Assembly: GCF_018129085.1 (NCBI RefSeq)
Contig: NZ_JAAGBB010000004.1
Coordinates: forward strand, 124,001-188,000
Source of the DNA: Plastoroseomonas hellenica
Lineage (GTDB): Bacteria > Pseudomonadota > Alphaproteobacteria > Acetobacterales > Acetobacteraceae
Direction of reading: 5' to 3'
DNA length: 64,000 nt
Shown here piece by piece: positions 18,643 through 27,775 of the stretch. The notes below the pieces were generated by a model. The model was not told the DNA's origin. It saw nothing but the letters and a program-made list of their open reading frames with translations, and ran no database searches. Every line of letters starts with the position of its first letter. Position 1 is the first letter of the stretch. The position numbers and the translations under genes are program-made.

Positions 18643-19557
18643 TCACAGGCCGCGGAGTTCCTGGCCTGCCAGAAGGCCGCGCTGCGCCTTCAACTGCTCC
18701 GCCAAGGCGTCGAGCACCACCCTGACGCGTGCGGTGCTGCGCAGATCCGGATGGGTCAGGAGCCAAAGCGAGGTCGCCATCTCCGCAAGCGGCGGCATGA
18801 CCCGGACGAGGCCCGGATCGGGGTCGGCGATGACGCAGGGCAGCGGCGCCAGGCCGATCCCGGCACGGGCGGCGGCGGCAAGCGCCAGGAGCGAGCTCGC
18901 CCGATGGACGATCCGCTCCGGTGCGACCTCGTCCGCGATCCAGCGCGCGGAGCCGAGATGCGACAGGCTGTCGTCCGGGCCGAGCCAGTCGAGCGCGAGG
19001 GGGTCGCCGGCGCGGGTTTCGCGATAACGGGCGGATGCATAGACCGCAGTCGCGACAGTCCCGAGCCGGCGCGCGACGAGGCCTTCGGGCGCCGCGCTCG
19101 CGGGCCGCAGCGCGATGTCGGCGTCGCGACGGGTCAGGGTGAAGAAGCCGTTGTCGGTCACCAGCTCGACCACCAGGCCCGGATGCGTCGCGCGCAGCCC
19201 CGCCACCACCGGCAGCACCAGGGCCAGCAGCGTGTCCGTGGTCGTCAGGCGCACGATCCCGCTTGGCCGGATGTCCCGCCCGGCGAGCCGGCGTTCGAGG
19301 GCGTCGAGCTCGGCCAGCATATGCCGCGCCACGGCGATCGCTTCCTCCCCCGCCGGCGTCGCGGCATAGCCGGTGCGACGCCGATCGAAGAGGCGCACGC
19401 CGAGCCGGCCCTCGAGCGCGCCGAGCCGCCGCCAGGCGCTCGCGTGATTGACGCGGACCTGCCGGGCAGCCGCCGCCAGGCTGCCGGTCTCGGCCAGTGC
19501 CGCCAGCAGCCGAAGGTCCTCGAGGCTGAAGACTTCTTGTCTTGCAGGCAAAGACAT
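18643..19557 (-). CDS. LysR-family transcriptional regulator
   Basis: A 304-residue regulator. An N-terminal winged helix-turn-helix (FSLEDLRLLAALAETGSLAA, RQVRVNHASAWRRLGALEGRLG) is followed by the inducer-binding domain. It is divergent from the GST gene (77 bp between the starts), the usual arrangement for a LysR protein and its target. The ATG at 19555-19557 is preferred; an in-frame ATG at 19575 would add six residues. Confidence 0.92.
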   Translation of the reverse strand: MSLPARQEVFSLEDLRLLAALAETGSLAAAARQVRVNHASAWRRLGALEGRLGVRLFDRRRTGYAATPAGEEAIAVARHMLAELDALERRLAGRDIRPSGIVRLTTTDTLLALVLPVVAGLRATHPGLVVELVTDNGFFTLTRRDADIALRPASAAPEGLVARRLGTVATAVYASARYRETRAGDPLALDWLGPDDSLSHLGSARWIADEVAPERIVHRASSLLALAAAARAGIGLAPLPCVIADPDPGLVRVMPPLAEMATSLWLLTHPDLRSTARVRVVLDALAEQLKAQRGLLAGQELRGL

Positions 19558-19633
19558 CTTGCAGGCCGACCTCATTCCCTTGCGCGAAGGTAGATCCCAG
19601 CTTCGCCTCTGTCATTCGCAGCCGGAGGCACCG

Positions 19634-20314
19634 ATGCCCGACCGCCTCATTCTCGTCAGCCACGACCTCTGCCCCTATGTCCAGCGCGCCGCCATCGCGC
19701 TGCTGGAGAAGGACGTCCCTTTCAAGCGCGTGACCATCGACCTTTCGGCCAAGCCCGACTGGTTCCGCGCGATCTCCCCGCTCGGGAAGGTGCCGCTGCT
19801 CCGCGTCCGGCAGTCGGATGGGGGCGAAGCCGTGCTCTTCGAGAGCAACGTCATCTGCGAATACATCGAGGAGACGGAGGCGGGGCCGAAGCTGCTTCCG
19901 GCCGATCCCTTGGAGCGCGCACAGCATCGCGCCTGGATGGAGTTCGGATCCGCGATCCTGTCCGACCTCTATGGCCTCGAGACGACGCAGGATGCGACGG
20001 TCTTCGAAAGCAAGCGCGCAGCGATCGCGGCCAAGTTTGCACGCGTCGAAGCGGCGCTGGACAACGGGCCGTTCTTCGCCGGTGAGCACTTCGGCCTGGT
20101 CGATGCGGTCTTCGCGCCAGTCTTCCGCTACTTCGACCTCTTCGACAGCCTGGCCGATCTCGCGATCTTCGCCGGGACCCCGAAGGTCCGGGCCTGGCGA
20201 TCGGCCCTGCACGCTCGGCCAAGCGTGCAGGCGGCGGTCGGCCCGGACTACGCCACGCTGCTGCTCGCCTTCCTGCGGCGACATGACGCCTATCTCCTGT
20301 CGATCGCCAGGTGA
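19634..20314 (+). CDS. Glutathione S-transferase family protein
   Basis: A 226-residue protein with a thioredoxin-like N-terminal domain (LILVSHDLCPYVQRAAIALLE; SPLGKVPLL; ESNVICEYIEE, the glutathione-binding Glu-Ser motif) and an all-helical C-terminal domain. The active-site motif CPYVQ resembles omega/beta-like or GrxB-type GSTs. It probably conjugates or reduces electrophiles. It is divergent from the LysR gene at 18643, which likely controls it. Confidence 0.9.
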   Translation: MPDRLILVSHDLCPYVQRAAIALLEKDVPFKRVTIDLSAKPDWFRAISPLGKVPLLRVRQSDGGEAVLFESNVICEYIEETEAGPKLLPADPLERAQHRAWMEFGSAILSDLYGLETTQDATVFESKRAAIAAKFARVEAALDNGPFFAGEHFGLVDAVFAPVFRYFDLFDSLADLAIFAGTPKVRAWRSALHARPSVQAAVGPDYATLLLAFLRRHDAYLLSIAR

Positions 20315-20341
20315 GCCGCACAGGCTGGCACTACGCCGGCG

Positions 20342-21268
20342 TCAGCCCTCGCCCTGTCGCTCGGCTTCGGGCGCGGCGATATGCCGCGCCAGTTCCGTGG
20401 TCACCCAGCTCCTGAGGGCAGCGACCGGCGGCCGGTCTTCGGCCCCGTCCGGATAGACCAGGTCGTAGCGCAGGCCTTCCAGCACCGGGCCGAAGGGCTG
20501 GACCAGTGCACCTGATGCGAGTTCCGCCGCCACCAGCGCGAGGCTCAGCAGTGCCACGCCCTGGCCCGCGATCGCGGCCTGGATGGCGCTGCTCTCGTCA
20601 TTGAAGGTGATGCCGCCTTCGGGATCGAAGCGGTCGAGCCCCGACCGCTGCGCCCAGAGGCGCCAGGTGGGCACGGACAGCTTCGCCGCCATGGGGCCCC
20701 AGCCGAAATGGATCAGCGTGGCGCCCGGCAGGTCCTCGCGCCGGTGCAGGCCGAGATGCGGGCTGCAGACCGGCGCGAAATCATCCCGCAGCAGCGGCAG
20801 GGTGGTAAGGCCGGGATAGTGACCCAGGCCGTAGCGGATCGCCGCATCGGCCTCCCCGGCACTGACATCGACGGGATCGTCGGAGGCGTGCAGGCGCAGG
20901 TCCCAGCCGGGGTGCAGCCTGCGGAAGCTGCCGACATGGGGCACCAGCAGCTTGGCGGTGAAAGCGACCGTGGCGGACAGCGTCGCCACCCGCCGCATCG
21001 GTTGCCGCTTCACGGCATCCACCGCCTCGGCCATGGCATCGAGCGCATCGCGCAATGCGGGAAAGAGCATCCGCCCTTCCGCGGTCAGCGTGACCTTACG
21101 GGTCTGGCGCGCAAAGAGGGCGATGCCAAGTCCGGCTTCGAGCTGGCGGATCTGATGGCTGATCGCCGTCGGCGTCACGCCGAGCTCCGCCGCGGCGGCC
21201 TTGAAGCTCTCCCGCCGCGCCGCCGCCTCGAAGGCCCGCAGCGCGGCCAGCGGCGGCAACTGGCGCAT
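20342..21268 (-). CDS. LysR-family transcriptional regulator (GcvA-like)
   Basis: A 308-residue regulator with the GcvA-type start LPPLAALRAFEAAARRESF and helix-turn-helix ELGVTPTAISHQIRQLEAGL, then GIALFARQTRKVTLTAEG. The effector domain carries the HPGWDLRLHASDDPVD pattern common in GcvA-like proteins. It is divergent from the SMR exporter/azoreductase genes, with 150 bp between the starts, so those are its likely targets. It is convergent with the GST gene. Confidence 0.92.
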   Translation of the reverse strand: MRQLPPLAALRAFEAAARRESFKAAAAELGVTPTAISHQIRQLEAGLGIALFARQTRKVTLTAEGRMLFPALRDALDAMAEAVDAVKRQPMRRVATLSATVAFTAKLLVPHVGSFRRLHPGWDLRLHASDDPVDVSAGEADAAIRYGLGHYPGLTTLPLLRDDFAPVCSPHLGLHRREDLPGATLIHFGWGPMAAKLSVPTWRLWAQRSGLDRFDPEGGITFNDESSAIQAAIAGQGVALLSLALVAAELASGALVQPFGPVLEGLRYDLVYPDGAEDRPPVAALRSWVTTELARHIAAPEAERQGEG

Positions 21269-21418
21269 CAGCGACGCCGCCTCATGGATGATTTGAACTC
21301 ATTCATCGGCTGAGAACTTCGCGTTTGTCGGTCGTAAATCAAGGAGCCATTTGCTCGCTCGGCCGCCGCGGCGGACCAAGGATGAATCCTCATCATCTGC
21401 GCAGGAAGGAAAGCCAGC

Positions 21419-21736
21419 ATGGCATGGGTCTATCTCGCCGCCGCCGCGGTCTTCGAAGTCATCTTTGCGATGAGCATGAAATACGCCGAGGGCTTCACGC
21501 GCCTGGCGCCGACCATCATCACGGTCATCGCGACGATCGGCGGTATCGGCTTCCTGACGCTTGCGATGCGGAGCCTGCCGGTCAGCGTCGCCTATCCGAT
21601 CTGGACCGCCGTCGGCACCCTCGGGACCGTGATCCTCGGCTGCGTCCTGCTCCAGGAGCCGCTCTCGCCGCTCAAGCTCGTCAGTGCGCTCGCCATCACC
21701 GGCGGCGTCGCCGGCCTCAAGATGACCTCAGCCTGA
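21419..21736 (+). CDS. Small multidrug resistance (SugE/Gdx-like) exporter
   Basis: A 105-residue protein with four transmembrane helices. The essential membrane glutamate is in AAAVFEVIFAMSMKYAEG (Glu13), and VAYPIWTAVGTLGTVILG matches helix 3 of SMR proteins. The GGVAGLKM C-terminus is closer to SugE/Gdx (guanidinium exporters) than EmrE. It works as an antiparallel dimer, exchanging cations for protons. No guanidine riboswitch was recognised in the leader. It is followed 28 bp later by azoR. Confidence 0.88.
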   Translation: MAWVYLAAAAVFEVIFAMSMKYAEGFTRLAPTIITVIATIGGIGFLTLAMRSLPVSVAYPIWTAVGTLGTVILGCVLLQEPLSPLKLVSALAITGGVAGLKMTSA

Positions 21737-21764
21737 TCGCCATCATCAGCCGGAGAACAATCCC

Positions 21765-22490
21765 ATGACGACCATCCTGCATCTCGACGCCAGCGCACGC
21801 GTCACCCGCTCGCTCAGCCGCCACCTGTCGCAGCGCTTCGTCGAGACGTGGCGCGCACACCGCCGGGATGATCGGGTGATCCGCCGCGACCTCGCCGCCG
21901 ATCCGCCGCCGCATGTAAGCGAAGCCTGGATCGCCGCCTGCTTCACGCCGCCGCAACAGCGCGACGCCGCCATGCGGGCCGCCCTCGCCTGGTCCGACGC
22001 GGCGATCGCCGAGTTGGAGCAGGCCGATGTCATCGTCATTGGCACACCCATGTACAATTACGGCATGCCCAGCGCCTTGAAAGCGTGGTTCGACCAGGTG
22101 ATCCGGGTTGGCCGCACCTTCTCCTTCGACCTGGCGCGCGGCGACCGGCCGATCGAGCCGCTTATGCGCGGCAAGATGCTCGTCGTCCTCAGCGCCCGCG
22201 GCGAGTTCGGCTTTGCGCCCGGCGGCTTGCGCGCGGCCCAGAACCATCTCGATCCGCATCTGGCGACCTGCACGCCCTATATCGGGGTCGCCGAGGAGGC
22301 GATCCACACGGTCGCGATCGAGTTCCAGGAATTTGGCGATGAGCGGCATGCGCGCTCACGCAGCGATGCGGATGCAAGGGTCCTGGCGCTGGCGGTGGAA
22401 CTTGCCCGGCTGCAGCCTGATGTCGCAACGGAGTTGCAGGCGGCAGTGACTTCGTCGAGCGTCGCGCCAGCATCATCGGCCGCCGTGTAA
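21765..22490 (+). CDS. azoR: FMN-dependent NADH-azoreductase
   Basis: A 241-residue flavodoxin-fold enzyme. It has ILHLDASARVTRSLSRHLS at the N-terminus (phosphate-binding loop) and the AzoR motif TPMYNYGMPSALKAWFDQVI at about residue 95. It reduces azo dyes and quinones using NADH and FMN. It is slightly longer than the usual ~200 residues because of a C-terminal tail rich in Ala/Ser. It is co-oriented and closely spaced with the SMR exporter, suggesting a joint response to toxic aromatics. Confidence 0.9.
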   Translation: MTTILHLDASARVTRSLSRHLSQRFVETWRAHRRDDRVIRRDLAADPPPHVSEAWIAACFTPPQQRDAAMRAALAWSDAAIAELEQADVIVIGTPMYNYGMPSALKAWFDQVIRVGRTFSFDLARGDRPIEPLMRGKMLVVLSARGEFGFAPGGLRAAQNHLDPHLATCTPYIGVAEEAIHTVAIEFQEFGDERHARSRSDADARVLALAVELARLQPDVATELQAAVTSSSVAPASSAAV

Positions 22491-22598
22491 CGCTTGATCT
22501 CGATGATTGCTTTCCGGGCGGGCGCTCGTCTAGCAACGCGGCGTGTCCATGTCAGCCAGCAGGAAAGCGCAAGCCATGCCTGGTCATGAGACGTCGCC

Positions 22599-23480
22599 AT
22601 GGCTCTGACGCCCCTGATCGGCCAGGGGCGGATGCGGGTCATCGAAGAAGCACCGCACGAACCCGCGGTGACGCAGTCATGGCGTCACCGCTCCCTCGTC
22701 TTCGACCATCGCCGCTGGTCCTGCCGCGAGGCCGAGCTGACCTGGACCGCGCCATCGCATCTCATCGTCCTGACCCAGAGGGGCAGCACGACGCAGACGC
22801 GCATCGCTTGCGCCGGAGAGCTCGTGCATGACGGCCACGACCGGCCCGGCATGCTGTCCTTCGTGCCGGCGGGGGTCGAGCGGTCCGGCCTCTATCGCAA
22901 CGCCGATCTGGTCTACTCCGCCCTCTGGCTCGACCCGCGCCTGCCCGGCCTCTGCGGCCGCGACTGGGCGACCCTGCCTATCCTGATCAACCGCGCCGAT
23001 GCCGTCGTCGCGACACTCCTGTCGTCGCTCCGGGATGAGATCGCGGCCGGCGGGATGCCCGAAGCGGTCTATGTCGAGCATCTGGCCGCGGTCGCCATGC
23101 ACCGGATCCTCGCCCTCGACGGCGCACCGCCGCGGCGCAAGGATCATGGCCGCCTGAGCGGCACGACGCTGCGTCGGGTTCAGGATCATGTCGAAGCCCA
23201 TCTCGACCAGGAGATCGCGCTTAGCGATCTCGCCGCCATCGCCGGGATGACCGGCGACAGCTTCGCACGTCAGTTCAAGGCAGCGGCCGGGCTCGCCCCT
23301 TATGCCTTCGTGATCGAGCGGCGGATGCGGCGGGCGGAGGATCTGCTGGCCAGGCCGGAGATGGCGCTCGCGCAGATCGCGATGGCCTTGGGCTTTTCGA
23401 GCCAGAGCCATTTCACCACGACGTTCCGGCGCCAACGCGGGATGACGCCGCGCGCCTATCGGCAGCGGCTTTTCTCCTGA
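22599..23480 (+). CDS. AraC-family transcriptional regulator
   Basis: A 293-residue regulator. The N-terminal cupin-like sensing domain is followed by a C-terminal double helix-turn-helix (ALSDLAAIAGMTGDSFARQF about 208-227 and ALAQIAMALGFSSQSHFTTT about 257-276, then GMTPRAYRQR). It is 105 bp upstream of paoA in the same direction, making it a candidate regulator of paoABC. Confidence 0.92.
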   Translation: MALTPLIGQGRMRVIEEAPHEPAVTQSWRHRSLVFDHRRWSCREAELTWTAPSHLIVLTQRGSTTQTRIACAGELVHDGHDRPGMLSFVPAGVERSGLYRNADLVYSALWLDPRLPGLCGRDWATLPILINRADAVVATLLSSLRDEIAAGGMPEAVYVEHLAAVAMHRILALDGAPPRRKDHGRLSGTTLRRVQDHVEAHLDQEIALSDLAAIAGMTGDSFARQFKAAAGLAPYAFVIERRMRRAEDLLARPEMALAQIAMALGFSSQSHFTTTFRRQRGMTPRAYRQRLFS

Positions 23481-23585
23481 ATCCTGCAAGTGATGCCGGA
23501 TTCATGAAAGACGCGTCGGCCTCCGCCTCCCACCTCCTGTCCACGCGCAAGCGTTGCGCGAGATGCGAGAGGGACGCGACATATC

Positions 23586-24239
23586 ATGACGGAACGGAAA
23601 TCCCGGCCGACGCGCCGCGACATCATGCATGGCGGCGCGGCCGCGACCGTGCTGCTCGCCACCGGCATGCCCGAGGCGACAGCCGCTCCCTCTCCTGCCG
23701 CTGCGGCCGAAGCCCCGCTCCGCACCGTCAGGCTCCCGGTGACGCTGACGATCAACGGAAGCCCGGTCGCGGCGGCATTCGATCCCCGCACCACCTTGCT
23801 CGATGCGCTGCGCCACCAGCTTGACCTGACCGGGTCGAAGAAGGGGTGCGATCACGGGCAATGCGGCGCCTGCACGGTGCTGGTCAATGGGCGGCGCATC
23901 AATGCCTGCCTGACGCTGGCGGTGATGCACGAGGGCGATGAGATCCGGACGATCGAAGGCCTCGCGCAGGGCGATACCCTGCATCCGATGCAGGCGGCCT
24001 TCATTGCCCGCGACGGCTTCCAGTGCGGCTACTGCACGCCAGGCCAGATCTGTTCGGCCATCGGCATGCTGCGGGAGGCCGAGGCCGGCTGGCCGAGCCA
24101 CGTCACGAGTGATGTCGCGGCAGCGCGTATCACCCTGAGCGACGCCGAGATCCGCGAGCGCATGAGTGGCAACATCTGCCGCTGCGCCGCCTATCCCAAC
24201 ATCGTCGCTGCCATCCGCGACGTCGCCGAGACGGCCTGA
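23586..24239 (+). CDS. paoA: Aldehyde oxidoreductase 2Fe-2S subunit (PaoA-like)
   Basis: A 217-residue iron-sulfur subunit. It has a twin-arginine signal (RPTRRDIMHGGAAATVLLAT), a plant-type [2Fe-2S] domain (GCDHGQCGACTVL, about 92-104) and a second, helical [2Fe-2S] domain (CGYCTPGQICSAI about 141 and GNICRCAAYPNI about 195). It passes electrons from the molybdenum site to the FAD subunit. It resembles E. coli PaoA (YagT), a periplasmic aldehyde oxidase. The paoB start is 3 bp past its stop. Confidence 0.93.
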   Translation: MTERKSRPTRRDIMHGGAAATVLLATGMPEATAAPSPAAAAEAPLRTVRLPVTLTINGSPVAAAFDPRTTLLDALRHQLDLTGSKKGCDHGQCGACTVLVNGRRINACLTLAVMHEGDEIRTIEGLAQGDTLHPMQAAFIARDGFQCGYCTPGQICSAIGMLREAEAGWPSHVTSDVAAARITLSDAEIRERMSGNICRCAAYPNIVAAIRDVAETA

Positions 24240-24242
24240 CGC

Positions 24243-25229
24243 ATGCGCCCCTTCACCTATGAACGCGCGACGGGCCTGCGCGAAGCGGCCGCCGCTGTCG
24301 CCGCCCGCCCCGATGCCAAATTCATCGCCGGCGGCACCAACCTGCTCGACCTGATGAAGCTAGAGATCGAGCGGCCGACCCATCTCGTCGACATCAGCCG
24401 CCTGCCGCTGCGCCGGATCGAGGAGACATCCGATGGCGGGCTGCACATCGGCGCGCAGGTGCCGAACAGCGATCTCGCCGCCGATGCCAGGGTCCGGACG
24501 CGTTACCCGCTGCTGTCGCAGGCCTTGCTCTCCGGCGCGTCCGCGCAGCTCCGCAACAAGGCCAGCACCGCCGGCAACCTGCTGCAGCGCACGCGCTGCC
24601 CATACTTCCAAGATGCGGGCATGCCCTGCAACAAGCGCGTGCCCGGGTCGGGCTGCGCCGCGCGGGGCGGCTACAACCGCGCGCACGCCATCCTCGGCGC
24701 CAGCGAAGCCTGCATCGCGGTGCATCCTTCCGACATGGCGGTGGCGATGACCGCGCTCGATGCGCGGGTCGAGACGATCCTGCCCGATGGCCGCGCCCGC
24801 ACGCTTCCGATCGGCGAGTTGCACCGCCTGCCGGGCGACACGCCGCATCTGGAGAACAACCTCGCGGCCGGTGAGATGATCACCGCCGTCACCCTGCCGC
24901 CGCCGCCGCCCGGCCGGCAGCTCTACCGCAAGATCCGCGACCGTGCGTCCTATGCCTTCGCCCTGGTCTCGGTCGCGGCTGTCGTCGAGGTGGCCTCGGG
25001 GCGCATCCGCAATGCACGGATCGCGATGGGTGGCGTCGCGCCGAAGCCCTGGCGATCAGCCGAGGCCGAGGGCGCCCTGGCGGACCGCGCCGCGGGTGAT
25101 CGGAGCTATGCGGCCGCTGCCGATGCGGCGTTGTCGGATGCACGCGGCGACGGGCACGTCGCCTTCAAGATCGAGCTGGCGAAGCGCGCCCTGCGGCGCA
25201 GCCTCGCTGACCTCACCCCGGATCGCTGA
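24243..25229 (+). CDS. paoB: Aldehyde oxidoreductase FAD-binding subunit (PaoB-like)
   Basis: A 328-residue flavoprotein of the CO-dehydrogenase medium-subunit family. FAD motifs [11 protein letters not shown] (about 30) and the [16 protein letters not shown] region are clear. The cysteines in [20 protein letters not shown] and SGC are the extra [4Fe-4S] ligands typical of PaoB (YagS), not found in ordinary xanthine oxidase subunits. It sits between paoA and paoC with 3- and 6-bp gaps. Confidence 0.93.
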   Translation: MRPFTYERATGLREAAAAVAARPDAKFIAGGTNLLDLMKLEIERPTHLVDISRLPLRRIEETSDGGLHIGAQVPNSDLAADARVRTRYPLLSQALLSGASAQLRNKASTAGNLLQRTRCPYFQDAGMPCNKRVPGSGCAARGGYNRAHAILGASEACIAVHPSDMAVAMTALDARVETILPDGRARTLPIGELHRLPGDTPHLENNLAAGEMITAVTLPPPPPGRQLYRKIRDRASYAFALVSVAAVVEVASGRIRNARIAMGGVAPKPWRSAEAEGALADRAAGDRSYAAAADAALSDARGDGHVAFKIELAKRALRRSLADLTPDR

Positions 25230-25235
25230 GGTGGC

Positions 25236-27515
25236 ATGATGACTTCCGACCCTATCGTTCAAGCGACTGCCGGCGCCGCGCCAGGTGCCAGGATCGGCCA
25301 GCCGGTGGACCGGATCGACGGTATCCTCAAGGTCACCGGACGGGCGACCTATGGCTATGAGCACAGGATCGGCCGTGCGCCTGCCCATGGCTGTATCCTC
25401 GGCGCGAGCATTGCCCGGGGGCGCATCCTGGAAATCGACGTGCGCGAGGCAGAGCGTGCGCCCGGCGTCATCCTGGTGATGACGCACCGGAACGCGCCGG
25501 ACCAGCCCGAGTTCGGCGCCGCCGTGACGGCGACTGTCCCGGAGGTGTTCACGCGCGCGCGCCCGGTACTGGCGAGCGAGCGTGTCCGCTATCACGACGA
25601 GCCGGTCGCCCTGGTGGTCGCCGAGAGCTTCGAGGAGGCGCGTCACGCGGCGAGGCTGATCAGGCTACGCTACGAGACCGAACCCGGCGCCTTCGATCCC
25701 GTAGCACCGGATGCGGAGATCTACCGGCCCGGCCGCACCAATGCCGGCTTTCCGACTGATTCGGAACATGGTGACTTCGAGGGCGCTTTCTCGGTGGCGC
25801 CGGTCCAGATCGACGCGAGCTACCGGACACCCTTCGAGAGCCACAACCCCATGGAGCCGCACGCGGCCATCGCCGAATGGGAAGGCGATCGGCTGACCGT
25901 TCATACCGCGACGCAGACGGTGGCGAATATCCAGGCCGGCCTCGCCAGCACCTTGCGGGTGCCGCCGGAGAATATCCGCATCGTCAGCCCCTTCATCGGC
26001 GGCGGCTTCGGCGCCAAGCTAATCCTCCACCCGGAGACGATCTGCGCGGCGCTCGCCGCCCGGGTGCTGAACCGGCCCGTCAAGGTCGCGCTGACGCGCC
26101 AGCAGATGTTCGCCAATGCCGGCCACCGCCCGGCGATGCGCCAGCGCGTCAGGCTAGGTGCGGATCGCGATGGCAGGCTTACCGCGATCGGCCATGAGGT
26201 CCTCGCCTCGACCGCCCGCTTCGAGGAGTTCGCCGAGCAGAGCGCGGTCCCGACCCGCGCGCTCTATGCCGCGCCGAACCGGCGCACGACGCATCGCCTG
26301 ATACGCCTCGACACCAATCGCGGCGAGTGGATGCGCGCGCCTGGCGAAGCATCCGGGCTGCTCGCCCTCGAATGCGCGATAGATGAGCTCGCCGAGCGGC
26401 TCGGCCTTGATCCGATCGCACTGCGCATCCGCAATGAGCCGGAACGCGATCCGGAGCTTGGCGTGCCCTTCTCCAGCCGCAACCTGGTTGCCTGCATGCG
26501 GGTGGGCGCCGAGCGCTTTGGCTGGCGCGATCGTCCGTTGCGGCCGGGCAGCCGGCGCGAGGGCCGATGGCTGATCGGCTACGGCATGGCGGCGGCGATC
26601 CGCGGCAATTATCTCGGACCGGGCTCCGCCCGCGTCGCCATCGATGCTGCGGGCCAGGTGACGGTGCAGGCCGACATGACCGATATCGGCACCGGCACCT
26701 ATACGATCCTGGCGCAGGTCGCGGCCGAGCGGCTCGGCGTGCCGCTCGATGCGATCAGGGTCATGCTCGGCGACAGCCGCCTGCCGCGCACGGCAGGGTC
26801 CGGCGGCTCCTGGGGTGCCACCAGCTCGGCGACGGCGGTCCACAATGCCTGCCTGGCGCTGCGCCAGCGCATCGCGACCGCCGCGGCATCGCATGCGGCA
26901 TCGCCGCTGCGCGGCAGCAATGCCATCGAAGCGCATTTCGCGGATGGTGCGCTCCGTCTTGGCGCGCGATCCGAAAGCCTTGAGCGCCTGCTGGCGCGGA
27001 TCGCGCCGGAAGGGTTGGCGGCGGAAGGCTCGGCCGTCCGCGGCGAGACCTATCGCACCTATTCCCAGCACGCCTTCGGCGCGCATTTCGCCGAGGTCGC
27101 GGTCGATATCGACAGCGGCGAGGCCCGGCTGCGGCGCATGCTCGGCGTCTTCGCGGCGGGGCGAATCCTCAATCCGAAGACGGCGCGCTCGCAGTTGATC
27201 GGCGGCATGGTCTGGGGCGTCGGCGCCGCACTGATGGAGGAGACCGTGCTCGATCGGCGCCACGGTCATTTCGTCAATCACGACCTCGCCGAGTATCACG
27301 TCCCGGTGCACGCCGACATTCCGGACGTCGACGTGATGTTCGTCCCGGAGGAAGACGACAAGGGCAACCCGCTCGGCGCCAAGGGCATCGGCGAGCTTGG
27401 CAATTGCGGTGCGGGAGCGGCGGTCGCCAATGCGGTCTACAACGCCACCGGAGTGCGCGTGCGGGACTTCCCGATCACCCTCGACAAGATCTTTCCGGGG
27501 CTGGCGGCGGGCTGA
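25236..27515 (+). CDS. paoC: Aldehyde oxidoreductase molybdopterin-binding subunit (PaoC-like)
   Basis: A 759-residue large subunit of the xanthine oxidase family, resembling E. coli PaoC (YagR). Moco-binding signatures include GGGFGAKLILHPE (about 249) and GSGGSWGATSSAT (about 523). The catalytic glutamate lies in AKGIGELGNCGAG near residue 717. It oxidises aldehydes to carboxylates. Two adjacent ATGs (25236, 25239) could start it. No paoD-type (XdhC-like) Moco chaperone follows, so cofactor insertion must rely on a gene elsewhere. Confidence 0.93.
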   Translation: MMTSDPIVQATAGAAPGARIGQPVDRIDGILKVTGRATYGYEHRIGRAPAHGCILGASIARGRILEIDVREAERAPGVILVMTHRNAPDQPEFGAAVTATVPEVFTRARPVLASERVRYHDEPVALVVAESFEEARHAARLIRLRYETEPGAFDPVAPDAEIYRPGRTNAGFPTDSEHGDFEGAFSVAPVQIDASYRTPFESHNPMEPHAAIAEWEGDRLTVHTATQTVANIQAGLASTLRVPPENIRIVSPFIGGGFGAKLILHPETICAALAARVLNRPVKVALTRQQMFANAGHRPAMRQRVRLGADRDGRLTAIGHEVLASTARFEEFAEQSAVPTRALYAAPNRRTTHRLIRLDTNRGEWMRAPGEASGLLALECAIDELAERLGLDPIALRIRNEPERDPELGVPFSSRNLVACMRVGAERFGWRDRPLRPGSRREGRWLIGYGMAAAIRGNYLGPGSARVAIDAAGQVTVQADMTDIGTGTYTILAQVAAERLGVPLDAIRVMLGDSRLPRTAGSGGSWGATSSATAVHNACLALRQRIATAAASHAASPLRGSNAIEAHFADGALRLGARSESLERLLARIAPEGLAAEGSAVRGETYRTYSQHAFGAHFAEVAVDIDSGEARLRRMLGVFAAGRILNPKTARSQLIGGMVWGVGAALMEETVLDRRHGHFVNHDLAEYHVPVHADIPDVDVMFVPEEDDKGNPLGAKGIGELGNCGAGAAVANAVYNATGVRVRDFPITLDKIFPGLAAG

Positions 27516-27567
27516 GGCTCGAAGCCGCGGCCGCCATCATTGCAGCCGGCGAGCTTCGTCCAAACAC

Positions 27568-27600
27568 AAAAGGGCGGGACCTGCCGGTCCCGCCCTTTTT
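27568..27600. terminator. Bidirectional terminator between paoC and tRNA-Arg
   Basis: AAAA, then a perfect 10-bp stem GGGCGGGACC-TGCC-GGTCCCGCCC (27572-27595), then TTTTT. The A-run and T-run let it work on both strands, for paoABC on the plus strand and the tRNA transcript on the minus strand. Confidence 0.9.
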
Positions 27601-27605
27601 GTAAG

Positions 27606-27633
27606 CTCCTGATTTAGCTGCCTAAATCGAGGA
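27606..27633 (-). other. AT-rich hairpin just 3' of tRNA-Arg
   Basis: GATTTAG-CTGC-CTAAATC (27611-27628), extended by CTCCT/AGGAG with one bulge. It starts a few bases past the tRNA 3' end on the minus strand, so it may mark the tRNA 3' trailer or help end transcription. Confidence 0.55.
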
Positions 27634-27639
27634 GAGACT

Positions 27640-27716
27640 TGGCGCGCCCGAAGAGATTCGAACTCCTGACCCCCAGATTCGTAGTCTGGTGCTCTATCCA
27701 GCTGAGCTACGGGCGC
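27640..27716 (-). tRNA. tRNA-Arg (anticodon ACG), CCA encoded
   Basis: 77 nt on the minus strand. The acceptor stem GCGCCCG pairs with CGGGCGC, the discriminator is G, and CCA is encoded. The D arm is GCTCAGCTGGATAGAGC. The anticodon stem-loop CCAGA-CTACGAA-TCTGG gives anticodon ACG (A34 is normally edited to inosine, reading CGU/CGC/CGA). The T arm contains the conserved TTCGAAT. It lies between paoC and leuB. Confidence 0.95.
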
Positions 27717-27737
27717 CCAAGAGGACCGGGGAATTAC

Positions 27738-27756
27738 CGGAGGCTCGCCGCCTCCG
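27738..27756 (-). terminator. Hairpin after leuB
   Basis: CGGAGGC-TCGCC-GCCTCCG, a 7-bp stem 20 bp past the leuB stop and upstream of the tRNA gene on the same strand. It is a likely terminator of the leu operon. There is no clear T-run. Confidence 0.5.
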
Positions 27757-27775
27757 CAACCCCCTTCCTCCAGAA

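Noticed and set aside
21269..21418. Guanidine riboswitch upstream of the SugE/Gdx-like exporter
   Set aside because: None of the guanidine-I/II/III conserved loops (for example paired ACGG hairpins) could be found in the 150-bp leader.
27606..27633. Attachment site for an integrated element at tRNA-Arg
   Set aside because: No integrase gene and no second copy of the tRNA 3' end in the window; the hairpin there is more simply a trailer/terminator.
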